DNA from: Blastomussa wellsi
Taxonomy: Eukaryota; Cnidaria; Anthozoa; Scleractinia; Plerogyridae
NCBI GenBank assembly: GCA_947652115.1
Contig: OX393561.1
Span: 22,436,888-22,500,887 of the forward strand
DNA length: 64,000 nt
Direction: 5' to 3'
Each line of letters starts with the position of its first letter. Position 1 is the first letter of the stretch. Below are positions 47,312 through 59,737 of the stretch, one piece after another. Under the pieces are notes generated by a model that made no database searches, had not been told where the DNA came from, and saw nothing but the letters and a program-made list of their open reading frames with translations. The position numbers and the translations under genes are program-made.

Positions 47312-49042
47312 ATGGCGGGAAGAAAAAGACGCTGGGATCGAACTGAAGTCGTTCGTTGCCATTGCAACGAACTTCCCTACACCCACGTCCATTGTCCATG
47401 CAGTTCCTGTAGTGGAAAGCGTGTCTCAACTTCAGTGGAGTATAGACACTGGCAACTGCAAGAACTGGGGCAGTCAGAAGCGGTCAACGGTGTTTCCACA
47501 GTGTCAGTGAGTACAATGTAAGTTATGTGAGTCTTTGTTCTTGCCTGGAGGTGTTTTCCGCGGATTTTCTAGCAAAGCAAATCCTATTTTTTTTTACACA
47601 ACTTTTGCAAAGCAAGCCATGTATAGCGCATTGATGCCCGGCTGGTTTAGCGCGCACCCACCCCCTAAATTCCTGGCTCTTTTACGGCATTAGTTTGAAC
47701 GAGCGAGTCAAAAAAATATCTATATGCGCAGTAAATTTCGACAAATAATTAGTTTCTGAAGTTAGCTTTTATTACAAATAGACACACTAAAGGGCAAATT
47801 TATAAATTAAAATACATGTACCAGCCGTGATAAATTGTTCACAAAACAGACTTGAAAACCGGGATCAAATTTTCTTCACCTCCAGCTCCGCGCGTCTTTT
47901 TAGAAACACGAAAAAATACAACAACTGATCTGAGTAAAAAGTCCTAAAATATCTTAAAATGCTGAAGTAAAAGGTGTGTTTTCATTCTGTACAACTTACA
48001 CAGACATCTATTTTTAAAACAAGACTGTGATGTTTTCTTGGTGTAGGAAAGCGGTAATTTGAGATGAAAAAATTAATCGCAAATCACGGCGGGATCGGTA
48101 TCACTAGCGTGAAATCGCCGATGAAACTAAAACAATGTCTGACACTAAATGAACGGTAGCAAAGCTTTCTTCACTTTACATTAGTGTTACTGTTAACAAG
48201 AAAAATTCTTTTTCATTTCCAAAGGCTCTGTTATTGTCGAAATCTTCAAAACAATTCAAAACAGCGGCTAAATGAAAACAAATGGAGTCGCCGTGAAAAG
48301 ATCCGAATCAGATAACACGTGCATCTCAAATGTCATTCAGTCTGTTCGATTCAAAAAGCCATTTTTTTTAACAAATGATGGACAAATGAGAGGAACTTAA
48401 AAAAAAACTTTGTTTCAAATTAATTTTCATTCAGGATAGAACAAAGAAATGTATTTAAAGAATCGAAATTTCAAAAAATTCACGCTTGCTTCACCGGAGC
48501 ATATGCAAATTTTAAAATTTCATGCTGTAAGAGAAGTTCTCATTTGAAGCGACCGTTTTTTCAGTCAATTTTTGACTCAGTAGTTTTCCCGATCCCTCTA
48601 AAAATTCCATTTAAATTCAAGGCAACACTGTACATTACCATTTTTCCTTTTAAAGTCTTGAGAAGCCGTTGAATGTCCGTGTGAGTATAAATTTCGTATT
48701 CAAAAACACATCGAAAGCGCCATGAATTGTTCGTGGCGGCGAAGTAATTTCATTCACCAGCGAGGTTTAGCAACATGTCTTTCATGATCTTCCATTCTAA
48801 AGCCACTAAATAATTATTTGTTATTTCTTCTTTTCATTTTAAACCCTATAGAGGTAGTTTCCTGTGTACAGAATGAAAAACACCGTGGAAGTTTGAAAAT
48901 TTGTGCCGTGACACGCCATTGCCTTCTTGTTGTTTTTGATCGCACGAATAAAGACAATTGCTGCCTTCTAGGACCCCTTGAGTTCTCAAAAAATATGCGC
49001 AGAAAACGGATTTTGATTGTTTTATTTGTCCTTATTTTCTAT

Positions 49043-49064
<22 letters not shown>

Positions 49065-49074
<10 letters not shown>

Positions 49075-49290
49075 TGAGCGAATAGTCAACGAGGCGCAGC
49101 CTAATTGTTTTAATAGAAACTCAGAAGGATTGCAGTCCAAAACCTACAATATTGTGCACTTTGAAGCAAAAATCAAGAAAATTTGCCGCTTAAAAGACTG
49201 TTTTCTATCAGCGAATAGAAAACAGTGGGAGAACCAATCAGATTCGCAGATTTCCAATAGAACACAGCTGAGTTTCTACTAAAGAACAAT
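49065..49290 (+). repeat. dispersed repeat, copy 2
   Basis: Related to 26075-26345 (shared blocks such as GAACCAATCAGATTC and GAGTTTCTACTAAA), here in the first intron of the TNP2-like gene. It explains a spurious 154-residue frame starting at 48818. Confidence 0.6.
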
Positions 49291-50489
49291 AGGGAAACCA
49301 AGAAATCTTCAGGGAGGGAGGGAGGGAAAGGACATTAATTGTCACCATGCGCTTTTTTCGGCCGGTTGAGACCGGCACGGGAGTTTGGGGGGTTGTTTTC
49401 GCACAGCTGGTTGAGGCCGGCACAGGAGCCAAAGGGTCAAATAATTTAATGAGTTAAAATTTGCCTTCACAGCTCTGAGGCAGAAACAGAAGAAGAGTCA
49501 GTAGAAGATTATGAAATTGGACAGGATAGCTTTGCAAGTGCTAATGTTGGTGACAGCAATGATGATGATGATTTCTTGGAATCCAGTAGTGGTAATGGTG
49601 CGTCAGAGGGTTTACATACAGACCAGCAACAAGAAGAACAAAGTTCAGAAGAGGCAGAGTTAAAAATAAAAAGAGAAATTGTAACTGTCATTTGTAAGGC
49701 CATGATGTTGGTGAACCAAATGCATGGCTCATTTAATGACATTGAGGATGTTTTAACTTTTGCAAAAGACTTGTTTTTCCGCAATGACTGCGATAACTCG
49801 ACTGCTTTGAATCATTGGCCAAGAAATTGGAGAGAGACCGAGAAGCTTTTAAAGGAATTTGAATACAAAGGGCCAAAAGAATATTTTATCTGTCTTGATG
49901 AAAGTCACTCATGTCACTGGGATTTGCTGTATTCACCTACTTCCACATGCAGACATTGTGGAAAGCCCGGATCTATCAAGTACTATTATCTTGGTCTCTC
50001 TGACAAGATTCGGACATGGTTCTCTGATGTTAATATGTGCAGCAAAATGTTAGCCCACTGGGTGAACAGAGATGACTGGATAAATAGAGCTGGATCAAAC
50101 TCCGTGTTGAAGGAAGTGTGGGATGGTATGCGTTTCAGTGAACTGGCCTGGTTTTGGAACCCAGATGCAGAGTGGATGCTACCATGCAGATGTAAATGCT
50201 GTGGTACTGTTATCAGTGAAAAAGAAGTCAGAGACTCTTCCTGAAAGAGATGGAGTGTACACAGTGCAGTGCGAAGAATGCGGAACTAAGGAAGACTATC
50301 AAGCGCAGGTTGTTCGGGGCGAGCCCCGGAATATTGCTTTGATAGGACACTGGGATGGTTGGCAACCATTTGGAGCACCAGGTCAACACAGCTGTGGTAA
50401 GTTTCTTTTCAAAATCACAGTATGTATGTATTGTACCAGAGATTTACTAATCCAGTTCTACAGTAGATATAGTTAATTGTTGTGGTTAA

Positions 50490-50873
50490 AGGGACACTGT
50501 CACGCCTGAAACAAAATATTTTATAAGTATGGCCTCTACTTTGTTATAATTGGGCTTTATTTTCTTGCAACAGGAAGAGAAAAATGCTAAAAGTGGTAAA
50601 AGCAAAGAAATATCAACTAAGAGAAAAAAAATGACTAATTAAATGTTGAAAATTTCACCAGAATGGCAATTTTGATTTCTGGACATCCTGTCCAAAAATC
50701 AATTGCAATCCACTTCCATCCTTGCAATCCTGTACTTTTACCTCAAAATACCTGTTCCATCTTGCTTTGTGAGATCTTTTTATCAAATGTATTCATGTAT
50801 TTGGTGGCATTTGGCAATATTACATGGAAATTAGAAAATAGAAATTTCTATGATTAACCGTGATAGTGTCCCT
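50490..50873. mobile_element. MITE with TTAA duplication (piggyBac-like)
   Basis: Ends AGGGACACTGTCACG and, reverse complemented, AGGGACACTATCACG, are flanked by TTAA at 50486-50489 and 50874-50877. TTAA duplication is the piggyBac signature. 384 bp, non-coding, in the second intron of the TNP2-like gene. Confidence 0.8.
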
Positions 50874-52147
50874 TTAATGACTTGTCACAAAGTGAAATGA
50901 GTGCCTGACACAGTAGTTGAGTGGAAACTATAATTTGTGTTGCACTCCCTCCATCTTTCCTTCTAATATTTTTTTTAATGTAGAGAGCTAATTTGTTTGT
51001 AATTCAAGAACTCTCAAGTAGCACTTTACTCAATATTGGTTCATATAGCTGCAACGTTAACTTTGCCTGTTGTTTCTCGTGATCAGATTGTTATTAAAGT
51101 CCTAATAATTCAAGTATATGTACTGTACAAACTCTTAATATAAACTCTCTATATAGCAAAACTTCAATTATTTTTAATAAAAGTAAATATAGCAGTTGGC
51201 AAGTTGCATTTGCACCAATTCACTGCATCTTTTTGCATCTTTTTGCAGGTGCCATAGAGGTGTCTATAGCCAATATGTACAAACACGAAAGGGCTGCAAC
51301 CGAGGAAGTCTATGTTGTAGGCTTTGTGCCCTCTCACATGCTGCCCAAAAAAAGACCAAATTCCCTCGATCCATTCCTTGAGCCTCTAGTCTCTGAGATT
51401 GAAAACATCTTTATTGAAGGTAATTGTGCCAGTAAATTCCCGCCATGCCCATCCTTCTGGGCAACAGTGGGGCATTTTCCTATAATGACCATCCCAGGGA
51501 TTAGGCATTAGCCTTCTAATAATGTTAAGATACTTCATAAATGGGATGCTAGGCCTGTTTTGCAAAATTTTGAAATCAAAATATGCAACAACTCAACACT
51601 GCCCATTATATTCACATGTTTAATCTACACTCTTTTAATTGTCTGATAATGTCAACAGGTTATCAAGTGGAGTATGTGGGCAATTTCCCTGAGTTGGATC
51701 TGCTGCCTGGTCTAATTGATGTACGTGTTTTGCTACTCCTTTGGACTGGTGATTATCCAGCCCAATCTGAAATTGGTAAATTCATTAATGGAGGAATACT
51801 AGCATGCAGAAGAGACAAACATAAAGGTGAGAAGAAATAATAATTATATGTTATTACATGGCTGCAATAGTACGCGCACTCTGATTGGTTAATTAGTGGT
51901 CTGTAATCCCCAGGTAAAAGCCCACAGGCATTACAGATTTTTCCCGCCATAGTTTTTGTTTACAAAACCTTGCGAACAAAGCATGTATCTCTTCTTTACT
52001 ATGAGTTCTGAAGATTTCTTTTCTGAATTTTATTATCGAAATTGTGATGAAAAATGAAGGCAATGTAGAAGGTCTCTATTTCATGCGCTTTGCCTATCTG
52101 AACCCCTATAATTAACAACTTAATAATCTTTTCTGCTCTGGCTTTTC

Positions 52148-52232
52148 TGTAAAATTCCAGACTTTATGGACCTCGCCCAGCGGCTCAGTCCATAAAGCAA
52201 AAATTTCATCCCTCAGTCTGGAATTTTACAGT
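52148..52232. repeat. short inverted repeat in TNP2 intron
   Basis: CTGTAAAATTCCAGACT faces AGTCTGGAATTTTACAG, with TTTATGGAC and GTCCATAAA nested inside. It could be a small MITE or a hairpin in the pre-mRNA. Confidence 0.6.
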
Positions 52233-52916
52233 AAAGCCTGCTGTTATTAAGTAGTTAGTATAATAGTGTTATGATATAGAAGTCTTCTGTTGATCTTTTG
52301 AGACATGATCACTTAATGAGACCCTTTCCTCATTAAAATTTTACATGTGCGTATTACATGAAAGCGTTTGTAAGGCAATTACATGTATAGGGTATGGTTT
52401 CCCTCTCCTAAATGAATATGTTAACACCCCTTGATTTAAAAATACAAGTTCTTTTAAGATAAACAGCAACAAACTAAGTTTGAAAGAAAATCTATGAGCA
52501 GTTCTATCTCTATGAAATTTGCTTAAAAACACTAAAAGCTTGTATTAAGCAAGATTTTTACTGTGACATACAATTGTACCTAACATTCAACAGGTACCAT
52601 AAACCCAAGTGGTGCAGGGACAACATACTACTTTGGACAAAACCGTTTTGCTACCAGGTTTCCACCGGAAGAGCGGAAACTTGAGAATGAAGTGGCTAAA
52701 ATGAAAGAGATTGCAGATGAAGACCGTCGGACCGTTCGCGAGAGATTGAGCAGGGAAACTGGTTACACGGGATTAAGCATACTTCATCGTCTCTACAATT
52801 TATATGGCTTTGATGTGATCAGAGATACATGCTTTGATGTGATGCACAACCTTCCATTGAACGTTGTCGGTTGTAGCCTCAAACAGTTAATTGCTGAAGA
52901 GAAACTTGATTTTTTT

Positions 52917-52968
<52 letters not shown>

Positions 52969-53229
52969 TTTTTATTTCTCTTTTTACTTACAATACGTAA
53001 CACTATCAAAAATATTATGGTACAAGCACTTACAATACGAAAATACAAACAAAAAATAAGCTGTAAAGTGTTTATAAAAACAAAGAGCCAGGCCAATAAG
53101 GATAAATTAACAACGCACGCTGGGTATGTTTAAGTATCTTGTGTATTATGTCGGTAATATAGTATAATATAATGTAGTGAGCGGCAAAAATGAAAGACGC
53201 GTTGATCAAGTATGTAATGGAAAGAGGGA

Positions 53230-56200
53230 TTAAGAAAGAGTCGAAATAAATGCCTCCCATTTTGCATAATGCTTTGAGAGAACATCGTTTTTCCTAGCAA
53301 CATAAAGTTCTAATTCGTAGGTAGCTTTCAATTTAACTTTAAAAACTTCAAGTGATGGTTCTTTTTTATCTACTTTGCACCTATAAATAAAAAATTTTCC
53401 TAATAAAAGTATGTGATTTATTATCATAAAGTCTTTATGAACATTAAATTTACCAAAAAAGACGTCATGAAAAGAAATGTCCTTTACTTCATTACTAAGA
53501 AGGGCTATCCACGATAAAACCTCTTTCCAAAACATATCTACAACTTTACAAGAGAAAAATAAATGCTCTGGGGATTCCACTTCATTTTTACAAAACGTGC
53601 AGTACGGGGAGTCTATAATTTTGAAGGCAAACAGTTTATCATTCATATATATAATACGATTTAAAAACTTGTATTGAAAAGCTCTCAATTTTGTATCTAG
53701 AGAAACCTTAAAAGGCAAAGAGTATATTTTTGTCCACTCACCCAGAAGGCTTGGATATTCGCCTTCCCATTTGGCTTGAGCAGTAGGCGGGGTTGACTTA
53801 TAGGAACAAAATTCCCTGTACACATCTTTTGAACGGATATTAAGAATGTCTATTATCTCACCCTTTACTGACAAAAAATGAAAGCTTTCTTTCAACGGTA
53901 ATGGTGGAGTAAACACATTTCCTTTCATAATAGAGCGCCACTCACTAGGTAATGTATTAACTATACCCATCAAGACGAAAAGCTGACTTTGAGATAATTG
54001 GGCTTGTACAACTTTCTCACTTTTAAGGAATACGCGGTCATTCGAGATTAAGTCACCTACTTTAAGTATTCCACATTTGTGAAACACGGGTTGATATATT
54101 GATTTACCATCTCTAAGTATATTCTTATTATTCCAAATCACTTGATTCATTATATCACCATATGATTCAACATCTGTCTTAGTAAGAGAAGACCATACGT
54201 CTAAACAGTCTTTGTAAAACGCCGGAAGGGATACAGGCAATTTACAAGTATCAAACTGGCACTTCAGAACAAATTTACCACCCAAATTCCTTAAATAGTG
54301 ATCCAACAAGATTTTCCAGGGACTAACATAGTCTTCAATGTACTTCTTTAAACACATTATTCTTTGGGCTTTGATCATACATTCAATATCGAGCATCTTA
54401 AGACCACCATGTTCAATATCATTGATCAACGCAGAACGCTTAACTTTGTCTTTGCCATTCCAAATAAAACCGTACAATTCTTTGTTCACAGCTTGAATAA
54501 GATCCTTTGAAACATAAACTAGAGCTGCTTTTGACATAAATTTTGGAATGGCAAAAGTTTTGACTATTTGAATTTTTCCCACGAGTGTTAGTCCTCGCCA
54601 CTTCCACATGTTAAGTGTTTTCTTGACAGAATTTAAAATTCCCTCAAAATTGTCTTTTTTCCTCAATAACTGGTTATAACTGAAATACACACCTAAGATT
54701 TTTAATGATGTCCTGAATTCATAGGGAAAAGATTCTAGTTTCTTTGGACCTAGACAGAAAAATTCAGTCTTTTCTGAGTTGACCTTAAGACCAGAAATGG
54801 CAGTGAAGTTTCCTAAGCTGGTATTTAATTGCTCATAAGACGATCTATTTTTCACAAAGCAAGACATATCATCGGCGAATAATGCCAATTTGACCTCCTC
54901 CTTTCCAATTTTAATCCCTTCAATCTTCTCATTTTGTCTAATGCTACATGCAAGAACTTCTAAACTTAAGATGAATAGCAATGGTGATAAAGGGTCACCT
55001 TGTCTCACCCCTCTTTTAATCATAAAATAATTTGAAGCGAAGCCATTGTTAATTACACAACTAGACACTCTTGAATAAAGAGTGCGAATCCATTGAATAA
55101 AAGATGAACCGAAATTGAATTTTTGGAGAACTTTAAATAGAAACTTATGATTTACTGAATCAAAGGCTTTTTCAAAGTCTATTGTAATCAGGATTCCTGC
55201 GTTATTCGTATGTTTAGTATATTCAATTACATCCTCTATTGTTCTTACAGCATCAAAAATCGATCTTCCTTGTACATAGGCATTTTGATTACAGTGAATC
55301 AATTCCGGTAGAATTGATTCCAAACGTTTGGCCAGGGCTTTGGAGGCAATTTTTGTGTCGACATTGATTAGTGATATTGGTCTCCAATTTTTGATAAATC
55401 TTTTGTCCTTACCCTTTTTTTCCAATAAAGTAATGACTGCTTGTTTTTGGGAATTCGAGAGTTCTCCATGATCGTGTGAATAGTTAAAAGAGGCAACTAA
55501 ATGCTTCCCAAGGATTGGCCAAAATGCTAAATAGAACTCTGCTGTAAGACCATCATTGCCGGGCGTTTTGTTCTTTTGAAAAGTTTTTAATGAGTTATAA
55601 CATTCACTTATAGCAAGTTTTTCTTCACATTCAAACTTTTGCGCATCAGAGAGCTTGGGCATGGAAATTCCTCTCAAAAAAGAATCTGTTTGTGTTTCAC
55701 TCCACGAGTCAGGATTTTCCTGGTATAAATTTGAATAAAATCTACAAAGTTCATTTAAAATGGATTCGGGATTTGTTGTTTGAGTTTGATCATTAACAAA
55801 ACATTTTCGCAAGGAACTTTTTTTCCCTCTTGAACTTTCTAAATTTAAAAAGTACTTGTTACTTTTTTCTCCCTGTTCATACCACCTTGCTCTTGATCGA
55901 ACTATTGCTCCTTGAGCAATGTAATCATAGAGAAGGTCATATTCAGTTTTCAAAATCTCCAATTCCTTCATATTTTCAGTTGACGGATCCTCATCATATA
56001 GTTCTTGACAATGTTGTAGCTTTTTCTCGGTCTCTGACAATTTCGCTTTCCTTTCTCTTGCCTTTTCTTTACTATAAGCAATGGTGACCTGCCTTATTTT
56101 ATACTTAATAAGATCCCAAAATAATCTGGGGTCCACAACCTCTTTGAATTCTTCTAGCCATACGGGATAATTGTTTTTTATCAGAGCCACATAATCGCCA

Positions 56201-56988
56201 TTGTTCAATAAACTTGCGTTAAACTTCCAAAAGGAAGGACCATGTGTTTGGTTCTCAATACTTTTAATAACCAGTACAATTGCCGAATGATCGGATTTGA
56301 TTGAGGGTATAATAACAGTCTGATCAACATCCTCTTGAAGAGCATCATCAACTAACCAAAAATCAAGCCTTCTTTGCACTAACGGTTTTTTCTGACTCCA
56401 CGTAAAACGTTTCAGTGTCGGGTTTCTAACTCTCCAAATGTCAACTAAGTCATGTGTCAGGCAAATATTCTCGATTAAATTTACCGTTTCCTTTAGTTTT
56501 GGATTACCGCCCTGGCCGTCAAGCTTCGAATCGAGGATAACATTGAAATCTCCACCAGCTGCAATCCTACATTCATCATCAATATCCATTCTATCCAGTT
56601 CATCTTTGATCTGGTCAAAGAATAAAATTTGTTCGCTCGTTTTGTTTGGAGCATAAACGTTTAAAAAAACAAATTTCTGGTCTTGCACTATCGCTTCCAA
56701 AAGAAGGAACCGCCCCTGACTATCTTGACGCACGGATTTTAATTCAAATTCTAAGGAATTTTTAACTAATATAAGAACACCCCTGCTATGCTCAGAACCA
56801 TGGGAAAAAAACATATCACCTTTCCATTGCATTTTCCAACTGTTTTCTATCTCCTTTGTACTATACGTTTCTTGCAAGAAACAAATATCTGCTTGTTGAT
56901 TCATAAGCCATGCAAAAACGGCTTTACGTTTTTCAAATGACCGAATCCCCCGAGCATTTAAAGACAAAAGTTTAAAATTTATGCCCAT
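53230..56988 (-). CDS. L1 ORF2: endonuclease and reverse transcriptase, intact
   Basis: 1252 residues uninterrupted. The N-terminal 230 residues are an AP-like endonuclease (LSLNARGIR, FLQETYS, GGDFNVI, SDHSAI at the end). The reverse transcriptase follows with ITLLEKKGKDK...NWRPISLINVDTKI, TIDFEKAFDSV, RGVRQGDPLSPLLF and the catalytic FADD (LALFADDMSCF). The C-terminal third includes a Cys-rich segment (YCTFCKNEVESPEHLFFSC). It nicks target DNA and performs target-primed reverse transcription. All main motifs are complete, so the copy may still be mobile. The stop at 53230 is 268 bp from the poly(A) tail. Confidence 0.95.
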   Translation of the reverse strand: MGINFKLLSLNARGIRSFEKRKAVFAWLMNQQADICFLQETYSTKEIENSWKMQWKGDMFFSHGSEHSRGVLILVKNSLEFELKSVRQDSQGRFLLLEAIVQDQKFVFLNVYAPNKTSEQILFFDQIKDELDRMDIDDECRIAAGGDFNVILDSKLDGQGGNPKLKETVNLIENICLTHDLVDIWRVRNPTLKRFTWSQKKPLVQRRLDFWLVDDALQEDVDQTVIIPSIKSDHSAIVLVIKSIENQTHGPSFWKFNASLLNNGDYVALIKNNYPVWLEEFKEVVDPRLFWDLIKYKIRQVTIAYSKEKARERKAKLSETEKKLQHCQELYDEDPSTENMKELEILKTEYDLLYDYIAQGAIVRSRARWYEQGEKSNKYFLNLESSRGKKSSLRKCFVNDQTQTTNPESILNELCRFYSNLYQENPDSWSETQTDSFLRGISMPKLSDAQKFECEEKLAISECYNSLKTFQKNKTPGNDGLTAEFYLAFWPILGKHLVASFNYSHDHGELSNSQKQAVITLLEKKGKDKRFIKNWRPISLINVDTKIASKALAKRLESILPELIHCNQNAYVQGRSIFDAVRTIEDVIEYTKHTNNAGILITIDFEKAFDSVNHKFLFKVLQKFNFGSSFIQWIRTLYSRVSSCVINNGFASNYFMIKRGVRQGDPLSPLLFILSLEVLACSIRQNEKIEGIKIGKEEVKLALFADDMSCFVKNRSSYEQLNTSLGNFTAISGLKVNSEKTEFFCLGPKKLESFPYEFRTSLKILGVYFSYNQLLRKKDNFEGILNSVKKTLNMWKWRGLTLVGKIQIVKTFAIPKFMSKAALVYVSKDLIQAVNKELYGFIWNGKDKVKRSALINDIEHGGLKMLDIECMIKAQRIMCLKKYIEDYVSPWKILLDHYLRNLGGKFVLKCQFDTCKLPVSLPAFYKDCLDVWSSLTKTDVESYGDIMNQVIWNNKNILRDGKSIYQPVFHKCGILKVGDLISNDRVFLKSEKVVQAQLSQSQLFVLMGIVNTLPSEWRSIMKGNVFTPPLPLKESFHFLSVKGEIIDILNIRSKDVYREFCSYKSTPPTAQAKWEGEYPSLLGEWTKIYSLPFKVSLDTKLRAFQYKFLNRIIYMNDKLFAFKIIDSPYCTFCKNEVESPEHLFFSCKVVDMFWKEVLSWIALLSNEVKDISFHDVFFGKFNVHKDFMIINHILLLGKFFIYRCKVDKKEPSLEVFKVKLKATYELELYVARKNDVLSKHYAKWEAFISTLS

Positions 56989-57422
56989 ACGTTTTCGAAT
57001 TAATTGTAATCACCCAGTCTTGCCACTTAACATCATAAACACTTTTTGTAGCCTTTCTTAATTTGAAAAACATTAAATAACCAAAAATTTTGTCCCGAAA
57101 CTGGCCTGTCCTACAAGTAAGCTTACCAAAAAATAAAGAAACAAAACACACACGGTAACAACACATACAAAGGGGCAGCCAGAGAAAACTGTATTGCTGC
57201 CATTGAACGAATCGAGGTGGCAAAATTACAGCTAAACAAACAATAAAGACCCGTACATACCGAGAAAACATAACTAATGTAGAGCGAAGAAAAATATTAT
57301 TTCTTCTGAAATTTAGGAATTAAGCTTACTCCATGCACATTATCCTATTTAATTTGCCAAATATAGATACTACCTAGGCCGTGAGATGACAGACTGGTAA
57401 TAATAGTAACTTAGATAATCTT

Positions 57423-58304
57423 TTACAAAGCAATCAGTACTCCGTCAACATACAATTTGTCCGGCTCGGCCCGACTAAAATAGGCTCGCTTACCATCTTT
57501 TCTTGCGTCGGAAAGTTTCTTCCCAAGCTCTTTTCTTCTTCTTACAATTTCTCTCGGAAAGTCTGCAGAAATTCCATATCCAGTTTCCTTTAAATCCCTG
57601 GCTTTTGAAAAAATACACTCTCTATCACTGTAGCGAAGAAAACGAGCAATTATTGGTCTTGGACGTCCATCATCATTTATTTTGCCTACTCTATGGACTC
57701 GCTGGAATTCGATGTCCCCTGAGTCGATTTCTAGTTTACTCTCCAAGAAAGATTTTAGGACGCTAAGTGAATCTTCCTGTTCCTCTGCTTCGTGAATTCC
57801 GTAGAAACGCAAATTTTCACGCCTTGAATAAACTTCGGCGTATAATAATTTATCTTCGAGAGCTTGATACCGCGTTTTACATGCCTTCTCACAATTCTCT
57901 TTCACTTTTTCGTTGGCAGAGTTAAGCTCATTCACTTGCTTGTTGAGTTCTTTCAGGCCATCTTCCATCTCATTCACTTTCACCCTTGTTTCAGACTGAT
58001 TCGCTTCTAGTTGATAGACTCGAGCGTCCAGCTTGTCAAATTTCTTCCCTAGATTGAAGACAGAGGAGGTAATCTGTTCTAATTTTTTGTCCATTTTCGC
58101 CATCTGTGTGAGGACGCAGTCAATTTTTGACGCAAGGTTTTCTGTCATTCCTAAGGCGTCTAAAATTTCGTCAGACGAGGAATCAAGTAGACTCTCACTC
58201 GCAGAAACTTCTCTGACCTTTTTCTCGTCCGGAGAGCGTAACTCACCGTCTGATACGCTTGAAACGCTTGACTCGTCTTTGCGGTTTTTTCTTTTGCCGG
58301 ACAT
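57423..58304 (-). CDS. L1 ORF1 RNA-binding protein
   Basis: 293 residues. A charged, Ser-rich N-terminus is followed by a coiled coil (about residues 65-150, with heptads such as LEQITSSVFNLGKKFDKLDARV), then an RRM-like and C-terminal domain typical of L1 ORF1p (YSRRENLRFYGI, VHRVGK, RPIIARFLRYSDRE, then DFPREIVRRRKELGKKL). ORF1p trimerises and coats the L1 RNA. It lies 434 bp upstream of ORF2 in the same transcript and is intact. Confidence 0.93.
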   Translation of the reverse strand: MSGKRKNRKDESSVSSVSDGELRSPDEKKVREVSASESLLDSSSDEILDALGMTENLASKIDCVLTQMAKMDKKLEQITSSVFNLGKKFDKLDARVYQLEANQSETRVKVNEMEDGLKELNKQVNELNSANEKVKENCEKACKTRYQALEDKLLYAEVYSRRENLRFYGIHEAEEQEDSLSVLKSFLESKLEIDSGDIEFQRVHRVGKINDDGRPRPIIARFLRYSDRECIFSKARDLKETGYGISADFPREIVRRRKELGKKLSDARKDGKRAYFSRAEPDKLYVDGVLIAL

Positions 58305-59737
58305 AAGTTGTTCTGGCCAATATTTAGTTATTATAAAGCTGTTTACAAAACGAAAAGTGCGGAGTAGCTTTCTGCACGTCTACTCCCTCCGCATGCCTCG
58401 ACCCAGTCCGAAGAGAAACTTGATGCCAAGGAAGCTGATCAAAGACTGGAACAGTTTCCTTGGACTGCAGGTACATGTACTGTCTGCACGTATGCTATGT
58501 TATTAACATCCCTAAAAACTTAACCACAGAATGTTAATTAATTTAATAAGGACACTAGTAATTATAAAAACCCCACCCATATAATTATCTCTATATCAGC
58601 TGTCATGATCGAGTGATAAACACTTGTGACTAAGTACTCGCTTTACTTAATAATACGCTTGCTCATTGTTCACATGTTTAAACTTTAGCCTTCATAACCA
58701 TGTATCTTAAAATGTCCAACTGTTTAACTTGTTGCAGATTTAGAAGGCTTAGAGAGTTTGATCTTGTCTTCTTGTTATCTCTTGTTTAGAACTAAAAGAT
58801 GGCCGAACTCCTCAGGGATTGTCCTCCCGTCTAGGATACTGGAAGACTGAGGAATTTCAAAAGTTCTCTTTTCCTGTGTCAGAATTGCTGCTGGCTGGCT
58901 TGCTTGAACCAATGGAGTATCATTTATGGCAGCTGACTGCGCGAATGACAGAACTTATCTTCAACAAGCGGAATGGATGGTCCCTTGATGATGTCTCCCT
59001 CTTCCAGAATTTGGCAAAACGTTATATCATCCTTAATGAGGAGCATCGAGGGCTTGCTGCCTGTAGAATAACAGTTCACAACCTTCAACACATTCCTGAT
59101 GATGCCCTGCGGTTCTCTCACCCAGACAACTTCTGGTGTTTCTCGTTTGAGCGAGCTGTGAAACGATATGTCAGCATTTCAAATAACTTCAAGAACATAG
59201 AGTGTTCTTTTGCTAAACGGGAAAGTTACAGAGAACTCCTTAAACTTATGAGTACTCTTATCCAGCCCCAAGAAGAAAGTACCACCTATAAGGTTGATCT
59301 TGAAAAGGTTAGTACACTTCATGAAGTAGAGAATCTCTCTGTTTTACCACAAAATGTGTCACATATGAAATAAAATCCAGTAAAAGATCCTAGTAGTCGT
59401 TTTCAATTCTAACAGTTGCTAATAGGAATTTAAGGCTAAAATATAAAATAATTTTATTTATATTCTTATAATTCTTTATACTCTTCAAACAGAGCTATGA
59501 AGCCATGAAAATTATTGCCTTGAATTGAATCTCTCTTTGATAAAATTGCATCTGAACAATAACCGACAGAAATTTTCTCAAGCCAAGAATACCTTTTAAA
59601 CACTGAGGAAGATGTAATTCTCAAACTCATTAATAATTCATGGGTTAAACAAAGAAAATCCGCTATACTTAGCATAAAATTTTAAGATTTTATATCTTCA
59701 TTTTCCCCGCAGGTTTAGTTTTGGTTGAGAAGATACA

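Larger units (their letters stand above)
52911..58409 (-). mobile_element. full-length L1-type retrotransposon
   Basis: The element is on the minus strand, with its poly(A) tail seen as the T run 52911-52961 and its 5' end at about 58409. It is flanked by a perfect 15-bp duplication, GAAGAGAAACTTGAT, at 52896-52910 and 58410-58424. Both ORFs are open. Length 5.5 kb is normal for the L1/Tx1 group. The insertion lies in exon 5 of the TNP2-like transposase. Confidence 0.95.

Noticed and set aside
48818..49282. 154-residue plus-strand frame
   Set aside because: Its second half is a dispersed repeat and it lies in an intron of the TNP2-like gene.
52692..53133. Frames ending in long poly-Phe
   Set aside because: They run from the TNP2-like exon into the L1 poly(A) tail read on the opposite strand.
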